This document shows positions 50,901 to 62,295 of a DNA stretch of 64,000 nucleotides, piece after piece. The translations under genes were made by a program, and so were the position numbers. Under the pieces are notes generated by a model that saw nothing but the letters and a program-made list of their open reading frames with translations, was not told the DNA's origin and did not search any database. Position 1 is the stretch's first letter; every line of letters starts with the position of its first letter. This DNA comes from Anseranas semipalmata (Eukaryota > Chordata > Aves > Anseriformes > Anseranatidae). The DNA is taken from NCBI GenBank assembly GCA_013399115.1, contig VXAA01003136.1:1-64000 (forward strand), written 5' to 3'.

Positions 50901-53900
50901 TGAATGCAATTTACCTTTTCATATGCAAAACGTGAGTGAAAGAAAAGAAATATCTATAATAACTCATAAATATCTTATTGGTTGAAAATCCATTAATTTG
51001 TTAGTGATTACTTTAAAAACTACCAAAAGAGAAATCAGCCTCTGGAGGTAGTCTAATTTTATTTTCTACTATAGACCGGTATTTTTGAAGAAAAAGTTTA
51101 TTTACCGAATGTTTTGAGGCTTCTTACTTGTGAAAATACTACCTTTTAAAAAAGCTGCCAATTTGATTCTTGTTAATTGACAACTGTATTAAATTTCATC
51201 AAGCATATCATGGTTACCCACAGAAACATATAAGGTATCTGAAACTTTCGTAAAACTTGCAATGCATCAGAGACTTGCTACTTTGTGTGGATCTGTTACG
51301 TAGATGGATCGGCTCATCTCAAGTTTATGGCTGATCCATGGGCTTGTATGCCCTGTGTTAGTCAGGATAAGTAATGCTTTTTCAAACACTGAGCAATGTA
51401 AACTGTCAACATATAAGTGGTGGACATGACATGATGTTCTGTCCCACAATATTGGGACTGTTGATATAGCCATACAGTGGGGGATACTGAATATTTGCTT
51501 TAAATATATTTAGAGTACGAGAAGATGGATAATTACAACAAGTAGTCAAGTATCTTGTGGGACTTGAAGAGACTGAACAGTCATGTTACATATTCAGCTT
51601 GTATGAACATTAACGCCACAGGTCTTCACACTGCAAAATCATCTATTATAAGGAGGCCTCTGATAAAATCATGAGAGTTAGCAGATCTAGCACCATATTC
51701 GAAGGGAGAGTTTTAAAAAAGCACCGTATTAGATTGTCAAAGCTGATTTATCCGTTATTAAACAAATCTAGTACAATTGCTTATGGACTTCCACAGTAAA
51801 CCAGAAAAAGGAGGAGATCATAGTTTAAAAAAAATAATCCTAAAAAATTTAAAAAATAAGTCTTGTGGAACTGCAGCCAAATATAGAGTAAAAGCAGATA
51901 CCTAAATTCAAAGACACTGTTTTTTTTTTCCCATGTTTCTCTGAGACTTTCCTTTTCTCCTCAATAGTTGTCTACATATTTGCTGGGGAAAATTTGTCTT
52001 AGAATTCAAAAGTGATTTAACTTATAAATGTCTGAAGTTTGGAATCCCCTGCATTCGGTGGGGATTCAGTTTTTATTGGATAGATGCTCAGCACCTTGTA
52101 AAAATTGAGTTTCTTTTCTGAGGTATCTCAAGGCAAATAAAAGCTGATGCACTTGGAATTACTGATTCCCCTCTGAAAATTTAAACCTAGAAATTTATAG
52201 AGATGGTATTTATTGGACTGGAATGGAGAAGTGAAGTGTCTGAACAGCACTGAATCTGATTGGCACTACAAATGGGAATTTAGATGATTAGGTAAGATGT
52301 TGAATGAAGTTTCTGGACCTTAACAGGCTGAATAATTCAGATGTTGGAATTGTGATCTTTCTGTTATTCCTAGATGTTGATCACTTTGTTGCATATATCA
52401 TCCCCTCTCTCCTACCAGTAAAAACACAATAACACAGAGTTTTATCTGCCTTTAATAACAATAACAAGGAACAAAAGTGGTTTGGGTGCTGTCTTTCATT
52501 TAGAAATATGTAGCATCAATCATGTGGTTAGATCAGTCAAATAGCTCTTTAAATTGTGAAGAAAACTACTAACCTTTTAAGTCTATACTGAGAAATACAG
52601 AAATCTGATTTTTTTTTTTGTCTTTTTGAAATTGAAGATAAATCCATTGTCTATTGTATGTGTTTAAGCAAGGACCAAACAGATACAAACATTCCTAAAA
52701 TAAAAGTGTGAATAAATTATACTGTGGTTTGTCATGAGTTAGCTAAGAAATACATACAATAATGAAAACAAAACATATTACTCCTCTGATCTTCAATGCT
52801 TTCTTTTCACGCTCTTGTTTTGGCTAAAACATGCTTGAATAATGTATTATTCAAGAACAGTTTCATTCTATATTACCTTTACTGGCAGCTCACGTAGTTA
52901 AAATAGTTGTTCAGAGTATGCAGATGACTTGCAGTTTATGTGTGATCCTGTTTTCAGGAGATAATGCCTGAAATGGATTACCAACTGTCTTTGAAGCATT
53001 TCAGGTTGTTTTCATTTGGGATAGGAGCAACCACATGCCTTTGACACAATTCCATCTTATTTATGTTCCTGATTACCCTCAGAACAATCTGTAGCTCTCT
53101 CTCTCTGTCCTGACCAGGATCTAATCATATGGTTTATTTTGTGATTTCACAATAGTATACTATATTCGTTCTATTATCAAACGTGTGCATAGCACTCAAA
53201 GAAGAAAACAAAAAACCCCACAACCAAAATCTGACTTAGAGGTTCTGAGAGCTGAGAGGTCATTATCAAGATAAACTAAAAAAAAAAAAAGAAAAAAAAA
53301 AAAAAAGTTAAGCTTAAAATCTGTGAGTGAGTCTAAAACAAAATGACGGCAAGTGATTCTTGGTTGCATACATTCTTCAGGCCTGCTGAACAGTGGTATG
53401 TGCTGGTGCTGGGAAACTCAGATTTGGCATTTGATATATTTGTAAAGATTTGAGCTGCAGTCAGATTTTTTAAATGATAAATGTATATTGCAACATGGAA
53501 TCATCAGTTATTGGCCTACCCTGAATGATACATCTTTTTAAATATGTTATCCCATATGCAGCTTTAAAGATTTTTGGTTTTCTGCTTGGTTTGTTGTTGC
53601 TGCATTTAGCCATTCCTACTATAAATACAAAAAGCTGTTTCTGATTTTTAAAAGATTCATAGCTTAGCAATGCAGAGACAAACACACTTGGAGCATACAA
53701 ACTAAAAAAAAAAAAAGAAACATTTCAGATGGCTGTAAATACTGTCCTTTTAGATAAGAGATCACTGCAGATGTCTAACTTGAAGTCTTTTCCCTGTTTT
53801 CTTTTTTTTCTCAGTGTGTGCCTGTGTGTGTGCATCTGACCTAAACATAAAAATTATTCATATAAAAAATATAACATTTAATTACATTCATTAATTTCAA

Positions 53901-54290
53901 TGATGCCAGTTGGCCACTAATGGAGAGAAAAAAAGAAAAAGTTCTAGAACATAAATTAATATAATAATATATGTGGCTTATGGTTTTAACCTGAAGGAGC
54001 TGAATGCTGTAAGTAGTGCCTATTGCATTTTGGGGATGACGTTTAGACAGTGGCAGAGTAAGTCAAAATAGTGGGAATGCTGATCCAAACTCTGGCACTG
54101 TCCTTACTTAAATAATTATTGGAATTTCACATGATTTTTATAACCAAGTTAATATCCTTTAATTTTGAATCTGTTGTTTGACTTGTCTGCACTGACTTGT
54201 ACCTCTGCTTTTTTTTTTTTTTTTGTATCTGTTTTGTTTTGTTTGTTTGTTTTTGGCAATGTCCTCAAACTGTCAGCTAGCTCTTATATG

Positions 54291-54542
54291 CTATAAGTCA
54301 TAAGTCAGGTTACCAGTTCTGAACTGTGGAGTACATTGTCTTTCAAACTGCCATTTAGCCCTACAGCCGATGTTGTCTCTGAGCAAGAAATTGAAGCTCG
54401 GGCTGGTGAGCATCACTTCAGGCTGTCTTTGAAAAGGCTGGTCTGCCCCAGCCTCCTGCTGGAAGAGCATCCTGCTCGACTCTGCAGGGCTGTTCATAGA
54501 CTCCAGCACATCCAGGACAGCAAGGATCTTTCCCAGCACACT
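54291..54542 (-). CDS. Candidate exon in a GC-rich island, unknown product
   Basis: On the - strand a strong acceptor-like sequence (CTGCTTTGTGTTTGTACAG) ends just before 54542. It is followed in phase 0 by an open frame reading SVLGKILAVLDVLESMNSP, SSRMLFQQEAG, LTSPSFNFLLRDNIG and AKWQFERQC. Many third positions are G or C (GTG CTG AAG ATC, GAC AAC ATC GGC), unlike the AT-rich flanks. A donor-like CTG|GTAACC would end the exon at 54314; otherwise the frame stops at 54291-54293. About 65 bases beyond the stop on the same strand is an A-rich run (54211-54245), so a retrocopy with an A tail is an alternative. I do not recognise the family. The opposite strand is also open for 158 codons (54336-54812), as expected in GC-rich DNA, so strand and coding status remain uncertain. 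Confidence 0.32.
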   Translation of the reverse strand, partial: SVLGKILAVLDVLESMNSPAESSRMLFQQEAGADQPFQRQPEVMLTSPSFNFLLRDNIGCRAKWQFERQCTPQFRTGNLTYDL

Positions 54543-54594
54543 CTGTACAAACACAAAGCAGTGGTGTTACCCTTGGACCTTTTACTTCTGCCAT
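54418..54594 (-). CDS. Small Cys-rich open frame with good start context
   Basis: On the - strand an ATG at 54594-54592 sits in CAACCATGG, a close match to the vertebrate initiation context. It opens a 58-codon frame ending at TGA (54418-54420). The product would begin MAEVKGPRVTPLLCVC and contains a Cys cluster, CVCTECAGKDPCCPGCAG, with a further Cys after seven residues. It overlaps the candidate exon at 54291-54542 in a different frame, so at most one of the two is likely to be coding. No family match is recognised, and Cys-rich translations arise easily when a coding exon is read in a wrong frame. Confidence 0.12.
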   Translation of the reverse strand: MAEVKGPRVTPLLCVCTECAGKDPCCPGCAGVYEQPCRVEQDALPAGGWGRPAFSKTA

Positions 54595-54630
54595 GGTTGC
54601 AGCTACTCTGTGTATTCTTGTTGCTTGCAT

Positions 54631-56267
54631 GCCTTTGGTTAAGTATGGTCTTCCTTCATGGAAATAGCTTTATGATCTTTATGATTGTGCAACAATGCAT
54701 GAAACTGCAAACACCTGGGAAGATTTTCCATGGTGCAAGCATTAGTGCATCAGTGGCCAAACATCTGGAACTCATCAGGAGATTCCTAGTGGGCCCTTCA
54801 AGTGCTGATTGAGATTTTTCTTTTATAAGATGCACATCTCTTGACGTTGATTCCGAAAACTGAGAGGAAGGTGGGGGAGGGAAAGTCTCTGATTGGCAAA
54901 TGGAATTATCTACCACAGCACACTCTGGTAAAGAAGTAAAATACCAACATGTATGCACATAATTTTTTCTAAATTTGGTATTTACTTAAAAGTAAACTTC
55001 ATTTGTTGTAGTTACCAAATAACAGGATTTTGGATATCAGGTTGTCTGTAAACGGCTTGGGTTTGAAATACAGAGTTTTATTTAAAGTGAAATGCTTTTC
55101 AGTGAAGTGGTAAAGCTGACACAGGTCTCTATATTAAGAAGGGAAAATCCCTTGCTTATGCTGGTTTTCATAATGTATATTCTTTACTCTACATTCTATG
55201 GCTTTCTTTTCTTTTTTCTTTTTTCCTTTTTTCCTGTGTAATGCTATGGATAAACTAGAGATGAAATGTGAAGAGAGTTGAGGCAGCCCCGGTGATGTCT
55301 GGTATTTCCGGTTTTCACACCCCCTCCCCTTCCTGATCTTCCACATCTGAGTCCTTATTGTGATCTGTTGCTAATAGCTGATGATATTGTTGCATGGTGC
55401 CATGCCCTTTTGTACCATCTGACACACTGTGGCTTCACCTGGAAGATAGTGAAAAATAATCTCTCCTCAAAGTCAAGTCATTTTGGAATGGCTACAGTGA
55501 CAGAACTTTCAAGGCTGTGTGATGGCATATGTAGAAATTGACTACCTGTACACCTTTTTTTTTTTTTTTAAAACTATCATCCCCCCCTCTTTTTTTTTTT
55601 CTTCCCTGTAACAAAGTAGGACTGCATCCTGTGATGTTTTGATGTTGCTTAGCATAGGACACTTATTGATTTCTTCCTGGTCAGGCTGGATACTCTGATA
55701 GTCAAGTGTTGGAGGAAAAAAGGTCTCCTTATCATACACCCTTTTTTTCCTCAGCAGCAGACTCTGTGAAGAGAAACTGGGAGATGAAATACTTTGATGG
55801 CTGTATGCTGCTGAAAAAATGTCTCTTAGAGGGAGGTAATCTCATAGGTCTAGAAAGTGCCTCTGTGGTCCCACTGGAGTGTGAGAAAACAGTTGGAGCT
55901 GGTCACAGGATTTAGCCTTTGTTGTAATATTTATGTTAAAGGTTTCTGTCTGCATGTTTTGGTTGCTTCTTATATTACTTTTCAAGTTGCAAGAATATAT
56001 ATATTTTTTTTTTTTTTTAATAATGCAAATACATCATTTTGAACTGATGAAGTTGAGTATCGCAGTTTGTTTCAAGCTCCTCTAATCTAATACACAAATA
56101 TTGAGTTCTCAAAGTTGATTCAAAAATTGAAAGCTGAGTAGTCATTTGTGTAATTCATTTATCTGTTACATGGCTTTCTGAAGATGATCAACATTTTCAG
56201 GCTTTACTAAGTACAAACAGGAAGTATAGTTATGTAAACACAAACTTCTATGAAACATGCACATCTT
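54631..56267. other. AT-rich non-coding stretch
   Basis: No gene is identified beyond the open tail of the + strand frame to 54812. T-rich tracts lie at about 55208-55234 and 55556-55601 (T run, C7, T10), with TA plus T run at about 55996-56020. Confidence 0.45.
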
Positions 56268-56521
56268 NNNNNNNNNNNNNNNNNNNNNNNNNNNNNNNNN
56301 NNNNNNNNNNNNNNNNNNNNNNNNNNNNNNNNNNNNNNNNNNNNNNNNNNNNNNNNNNNNNNNNNNNNNNNNNNNNNNNNNNNNNNNNNNNNNNNNNNNN
56401 NNNNNNNNNNNNNNNNNNNNNNNNNNNNNNNNNNNNNNNNNNNNNNNNNNNNNNNNNNNNNNNNNNNNNNNNNNNNNNNNNNNNNNNNNNNNNNNNNNNN
56501 NNNNNNNNNNNNNNNNNNNNN
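56268..56521. other. Assembly gap (254 N)
   Basis: This N run directly borders the polypyrimidine minisatellite, which probably extends into it and caused the gap. Confidence 0.99.
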
Positions 56522-56687
56522 TTTTTTCCTCCTTTTTTCTTTTTTTCCTCCTTTTTTCTTTTTTTCCTCCTTTTTTCTTTTTTTTCCTCCTCTTTTCTTT
56601 TTTTTCCTCCTCTTTTCTTTTTTTCTCCTCTTTTCTTTTTTTCCTCCTTTTTTCTTTTTTTTCCTCCTTTTTTCTTTTTTTCTTTTA
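56522..56687 (+). repeat. Polypyrimidine minisatellite, about 19-21 bp unit
   Basis: About eight units of T6-CTTTTTTT-CCTCC type, including two CCTCCTC variants and one lacking a base. The tract is almost purely pyrimidine on the + strand and purine on the - strand. It starts right at the N gap, so its true length is unknown. Open frames across it encode only Lys/Glu/Gly or Phe/Leu/Ser low-complexity peptides and are not genes. Long homopurine-homopyrimidine tracts can adopt triplex (H-DNA) structures. Confidence 0.95.
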
Positions 56688-59600
56688 TTCCAAATGTATT
56701 CCCGCTGCCCCCAACCATGTAATCTTTCTGGTATAAATATATATGCAACTGCTCAAAACAGAGGAAAAAATAAACAGATCATAAACTTAGCTTTATATTG
56801 ATTTTCTTAGGAGCAAAGCCCCAAAGTCTTTGTGGCTGGTGTTGTTGTTGAGAAATATTGAGAGCTGGTAGAAATGGGCTTGCAGAATATAACATAGGAT
56901 AGTGTGTGCATTTTAAGATGGTTTACTTCAGACTAGCTCTCATGCGGTCCCATGGGCTGAGTACCTGTGGGGCTGGAGTGCACCAGGTAAGCCACTGGAG
57001 TGCATCTTTGGTTTAGCTTCAGCTGAGAAAGACCCAGTTCACATGCTCCAAGTCAATGCTTGTTGTGCAGGAACAACTGGGAGACTTCCTTGAGACATGT
57101 GCTGGTGATTCAAGCTAAACCAGTAGACTCAGACATTGCTGACTTCAGTGAGAATTGGCTTAGGCCAGCAATGACTGATCTTGAAAATTTTATTGGTAGT
57201 AAACAAGTTGGACTTAAAAATGAGACTTTTTGAAAAGATTGAACTAGTGTTTTTTTTCTTTCTTTTTTTTTTTTTTTCTCCCATATGGAATTTGTGATTT
57301 CATTTTCAGAAGCATGAAAGATGCTTATAGCCTATCATCATTTTCAGGTGTCTTTCTTAATGCAAAAGTTTAATTACAGTCTTATCTTAAAAAGATGAAA
57401 GCTAGAGTATGAGAATCATTTCCTAGATTCTTATGTTTTATAATCAACTTTCTGGACTGCAGAGTGTTCCAGGCCTGCTCACCTCCAGAAGATCAGCATA
57501 TACAGAAACTTAATCAGAATATGTCGACAAAAAAGATGCAGAAGAATGTAGAAGTGACTTCTGGGAATTTGGGTCATAGAACTGGTGAATTTTATTGGAT
57601 GGGTACTGACACAACAGGGAAAGTGTCCAGCATAATTTTTAGTGCAGAACAATGCTTAAAACTTTTTAAGAATATACATGTATATATTTATATATATACA
57701 TATACACACACATAAAAGAAAGAACACCTCAATTATCTTTTCTGAGCTAAAAGAAAGCTTTATTCTTTCTAGAGTAGTTAGAGTAACAGGAAAAATTTTG
57801 GTAAATTTAGGATGTCACATACGATTCAAGTCTTGCCAGAGACTGAAGTCAGTGCAGTCTGCTGAGTTAGTGTTACTGGCCCAGGATCTAAGACACTTTT
57901 CCAAATGTACACAAGACCTCTGTGGCAAATGTGGAAGCTCAACCCCGATATTCCGACTCTTAGTTCAGTCTTCAGATGGCAGGAATGTCCACCCTCCCTG
58001 TCTTCTTTATCTTTCTGTACTGTTTTCTTGTCAGTGAAACAAGAATAACAACAGATATGTAGGTCAAAGTGATGAGTTACTGGAGCTACTGGTAGATTTA
58101 GGTATTCCATCCCATACTCCATAAACTCTGGATCTATAATCAGTGGAAGTAGTTTGTAGAGATAACCCTTACATGCAAAAGTAGTAATACTGTAGTTACT
58201 GTCTCTAATGTGCACTCTTCTGGTCACCTCCCAGATTTGCTGATCCTGTCAATGTATGTAGTGGGCTAGGCCTTACAGACAAATGTAAACTTTTAGTGCA
58301 CTGAGCCACACCAACTGTAGCGCAATTTAATGGTAAAAGAGCCATTGAAATATTTTGCTGGAAAGCCAGACTACATTTTTCAAGCATGTGTTTATAAACT
58401 CCTGGTTCTAAGTACAATGGCTGCATTATAAACGAGAGCTAGGGAATAGGCAGTGCTCCAAGCGGAGTCAGGAGTGGAAAAGGAGTAACAGCTGACTTCT
58501 GTTTATCAGAGCAGCTTAAGCAGGATGTGCTTTCACATATCTAAATATTTATGTAAACAGATGCACATTAAACCACTTAGAAATAAATAAAGCTTTCTGA
58601 AAATAGAACTCCAAAATGACATCAGGAGCTGTTTATCTTCAAGAACTGTGGGAATGGGCTTGAATAACCAAATATTTCATTGAAAAAAATGCAATAAAAC
58701 TAGCTTCAGATGTAATTTCTTAAGTTTATATGACACAGGACATCTGACTATGCTGACTGTACGGATTTACTCGTAGTATTTTTCTAAAATGAACCAACTT
58801 TACCTTCTTTCCCAACCTCACACAACAGTTGATAGTACTTGTTAGTACAGTCTTTAGTTGAGATAGCTTGTCTGCCCTTCTGCACACTAAGGCAGAGAAA
58901 GCCTTGTTGGACATCCTGTCTTCTACAAGGGATTTTTCTACAGTGTGCTACTTTCTCTGCTATTTGAAAGACAGTATATTGCAGTCACAGTTCAATAGCT
59001 GTTTTCTCTGTTTTTGTACTTAATTTTCTGCTGGGGTCAACTTGTGTGGTGTTTGTTTGTTTGGTTGGTTGGTTATTTCTTTTTTTTTCCTCCTTTTTTG
59101 GGGGGGGGTTGCTTTCTTTAATTCTATTTTGGCAGCTATGTGAAACATTTTATTGTAACTTGTTGCATGCCCTACATGTCCCTCCCTTTTCTTTCTCTGG
59201 TGCACAAGCTAGGGCAAGTTGTTATTTTTTAAATGAAGTTTACCAAAACTCCTAAGTTTCAAACATTTCCATGGACTTCTTTTTGACCTCTTGTCTCCAC
59301 ACACCCTCCAGAAATGCAAAATGACCTGTCCTTAGATATACATCAAGATTTTCAGATAGATGATTAGGATGTATTATAAATATGTTGTCCTAAAGTACCT
59401 AAAAACAAACAGCTCCAGCTCAGCCCAAATATATACGTGAGGAAGAAGGTCTGCTTTCCTTGGATTTTATTTATATTTTCCTTATGTGATTTCTCCTATT
59501 TGACAACATTTGTTAAGATTTTTGATAGGTTTCAATTCTATGGCCATGATCGTAAATCCTGAGGACTTTTTAAACACCATTAGCTCTCTATGACTTCTTG

Positions 59601-61008
59601 ATCAGTTTTATCTCTAAAAGCTTCATGCCACAGAAGCTAATAAAAGAAACATTCCAACAAATGGTTTGCTGTAAATTTGGAGCAAATTAACTCTAGGGGG
59701 TACAATAACCATCAAGATGTACTAACAGATTTTTTATGATCATTTTACATCACTAAATGCCAGTCCTTGTTCCATGTGTTCTTACTGTGAGAACAATGCA
59801 TCTGGTCAAATGGTTAGAGAGTTTGTGGTTGGAAAAGGAAATTAGTTCTGCTCAGTCTTGAGTCGATGTAAACAAAAGCAATTTTTGTTTGTTTGTTTCG
59901 TGTGAAGCACCATGTTTCTGAAACTTAGTGGGCCAATACCTTCAGTTTGTCCTTCTTGCTTCCAATAAATGTGAAGATGTTGGCTCTGCAGAAAGTCAAG
60001 CATTTGTGTTCTGTGATTATGAAATCCTTGCAGTTGCTTACTCCCACAGAGCTTCATTTTGTGACTGTGACTAACCTGATGATAGTTCTTCTGGCTAAAA
60101 TGCTCTTGGTCATAGAGATTGACTAGAAAAACATTTTATACCCACCAACTTTGTCTACAGCTCTAAAAATCTCTGTTTTGGCACCTCAGTATGTATGAAT
60201 AAAATTAATAAATACAAATATGAATAAATAAAATGAATAAAATTAACATAATTTTGACCAGTTAGACTTCATGGATGCGAAAAGTCAAAAACACTATTGT
60301 TTCTGATACCAATCCAACCTGTTCACAGTTTATTGTTTGACTCTGAAACAATACCCTTGACTGGGGATACAGTTGGTTTTCTTGTATATTTGAAACCTGT
60401 TTTGTTACTTCAGATAGCTTATCCATGTTGAAGAATGTAAGAAAAGAATGCAAATAAGAAAATTGAAATATTTGTTCTGTAAATCTGTGTTTCACTGAGT
60501 TTAGTCAGTTACTTCATTTGGACAGACTAATTACAGAAAAAAAACAATGCTTGAACAGTATCAGAATGCTACTCCCTGGGCTGCATAGGATTTCTTTTAG
60601 AACTTACTTGGCATAAATAAATTTTGTTCGGTATTATCTTTCCCCAAATATGGTAACTCTATGCTGATTATAGTGGTGTTATACTACTATGCTAGCCTTC
60701 TGATGTTCTCATACAAATTAGGACTTTGTAAATAGTAATATAATTCTGGGTGAATTCTGAAGTTGCATCTTACAGAAAAGTCAGAAAGTTTTAGTTTTAA
60801 AAAAAGGAATGTCTTGAAATACAGAAAAGTTTAAATAAGGAAAAAATATAAATGTTCCTCAAATGAGGAAAAGCCTGGTAGTCAAACTGCATTTTTTTCC
60901 ACACTGTTTTCCTTGCTGTTGAACTTTTTGAATGTTGGTTGACATAAAATTTATCTTCCTATTCCTGTATAATGATGGCCAAAAACTGATATTGATTCAG
61001 ACTTTCTT
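56688..61008. other. AT-rich non-coding stretch, no gene recognised
   Basis: No gene is identified. Simple repeats are a T-rich tract at about 57250-57279, TA/CA at 57672-57713, and GTTT/GGTT followed by a T run and G9 at 59049-59108. Opposed frames of 119 (+) and 133 (-) codons overlap at 57678-58227 without motif or bias. AATAAA-rich sequence lies at about 60198-60245. Confidence 0.5.
57672..57713 (+). repeat. TA/CA microsatellite
   Basis: Alternating TA with interruptions passes into CACACACA. Confidence 0.8.
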
Positions 61009-61512
61009 TTAGGTGTGATATGTGTGAGGAGGAAAGGAATTTCTCATACTTTTCCACATACTGTCCTCTGAATAGCAGACCACATACATGCTTACTTTAG
61101 TTTCATTTTTTTGCACCTCCAAGAGGTATTGGGCTTGTTTTTCCTGTTCTGGTGAAATCTGGCAAGGAGGAAAAATGAAAACTAAAATCCTGATTCCAGT
61201 TTTTGTGTAGTCTCTCAAACCATGACTGATATGGATGGGACTGCGATGTGCATCTGTCATGCTTAGAGCAAATTGTGCAAGACACTGGGGACAGAGATTC
61301 TGTAAGTGTTTTTTCATCGTAATTTTCTCTCTTGTTGATGACAAGTGAGGGTATAGTATGATCAGAATAGGTATATTTTGTCTTTTCTTGCAGCCATATA
61401 ATTCTAAGGGCCTTAGTACCCCTTGGAGAAAAGAGATGTGTTCCTGGCACTGTTTCAGTCTTTTGAGCTTCTTAATCAGTGTCATTAAAGCTGAACACTC
61501 TTTTGTGAGCAC
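61009..61512 (-). CDS. Long unassigned open frame, possible exon or retrocopy
   Basis: A - strand frame of 167 codons stands out in AT-rich surroundings. It reads LTKECSALMTLIKKLKRLKQ, ECISFLQ-like helix-forming sequence, then SPEQEKQAQYLLEVQKNETK near its end. On the - strand, a long T-rich run (61518-61545) lies immediately upstream of the open frame like a polypyrimidine tract, although the dinucleotide before it is GAG rather than the usual CAG/TAG. AAA|GTAAGC downstream of NETK (about 61096-61101) resembles a good donor. A second frame on the same strand (61103-61450) is also open, which weakens the coding case. No family is recognised. It could be chance, an exon of an unknown gene, or part of an old repeat. 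Confidence 0.18.
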   Translation of the reverse strand: MLTKECSALMTLIKKLKRLKQCQEHISFLQGVLRPLELYGCKKRQNIPILIILYPHLSSTREKITMKKHLQNLCPQCLAQFALSMTDAHRSPIHISHGLRDYTKTGIRILVFIFPPCQISPEQEKQAQYLLEVQKNETKVSMYVVCYSEDSMWKSMRNSFPPHTYHT

Positions 61513-61517
61513 TCCTC

Positions 61518-61545
61518 AAAAAAATTAAAAAAAAAAAAAAAAAAA
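61518..61545 (+). repeat. A-rich homopolymer tract
   Basis: A7-TT-A19 on the + strand. It borders the unassigned - strand open frame at 61009-61512. Confidence 0.9.
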
Positions 61546-61546
61546 T

Positions 61547-62295
61547 GCTTTTTCATGTATACCTGAGAACATGTTGAACAATGGTGTGTTTAAGAAAGAA
61601 GAGTAAAGTACAACTTCTTTGAGAGATTACCCAAAATTTTCTTGTGGAGCACAGTTTCTGTCCCCCATTGTTATGAAACTGTCCTATGTCCATACGAGTG
61701 CACATTAATAAACAATTAAATAAACTTCACAGATTTTAATTTTTTTTTTCCAATCTGTAGGATCACTGTCATACACAAGTGATACATTTCTCAAAAATCC
61801 AGAATTAGTCTTCTGTATGCACTCAATTTCTCATCAGGTTTAAGTCTCTGCCTAAAATATTCTACAGCGTGTACACACATCATTAGAGAGTGTGTGCAGC
61901 TACTTCATGCTTTATGAAAGATTTTTCTTTCCATTTTTTTTTTCTTCCTTTTCCTTAGAGCTTCATTATGGATGGTGTGTTAACAGATGATGTGTTTCAT
62001 TATGCATGATGTGTTTTTGACTTTGTGTTCATTATTGGTCATCTTGGGCATTATAGAGACAGACACACATTAGCATTTAGTTTTTCTCAGGAACAGAAAT
62101 TTCAAATGATACCCTGTTGTCATTAGTTGATTTGCAGTTACAGAGGTATATTTCATTTTTTTTTTCCAAGATGCCCAGTATTCAGTAGTAGCATGGTTGG
62201 CTTTGTTGTTGTTGCTGTTCTTTGCATGATGATGACTATCCTGCATGCTGTGTGTTCTCTAATTGTGTGTTGAGAGAGGAATAAATTATCATAAA
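61547..62295. other. AT-rich non-coding stretch
   Basis: No gene is seen. Imperfect repeats of TTCATTATG and GATGATGTGTT occur at 61963-62016. Confidence 0.4.

Larger units (their letters stand above)
44111..54290. other. AT-rich non-coding stretch, no gene recognised
   Basis: About 10 kb without a recognisable gene or CR1 element. Simple repeats are TA/GT-rich at 44311-44391, (TA)n plus T run at 47769-47798, GTT/GTTT at 47943-47982, an A-rich tract at 53278-53306 and a T run at about 54211-54226. A purine tract (GGGAGGGAGAGGGAGAGAGA) lies near 45035-45058. Frames are below 100 codons and often overlap others on the opposite strand. Confidence 0.5.

Noticed and set aside
56248..56801. Long open frames of 159-183 codons on both strands
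   Set aside because: They consist of Ns and the polypyrimidine minisatellite, giving only low-complexity Lys/Glu or Phe/Leu peptides.
57678..58227. Opposed 119- and 133-codon frames
   Set aside because: They overlap on opposite strands with no motif, bias or splice context. One begins inside a TA/CA microsatellite.
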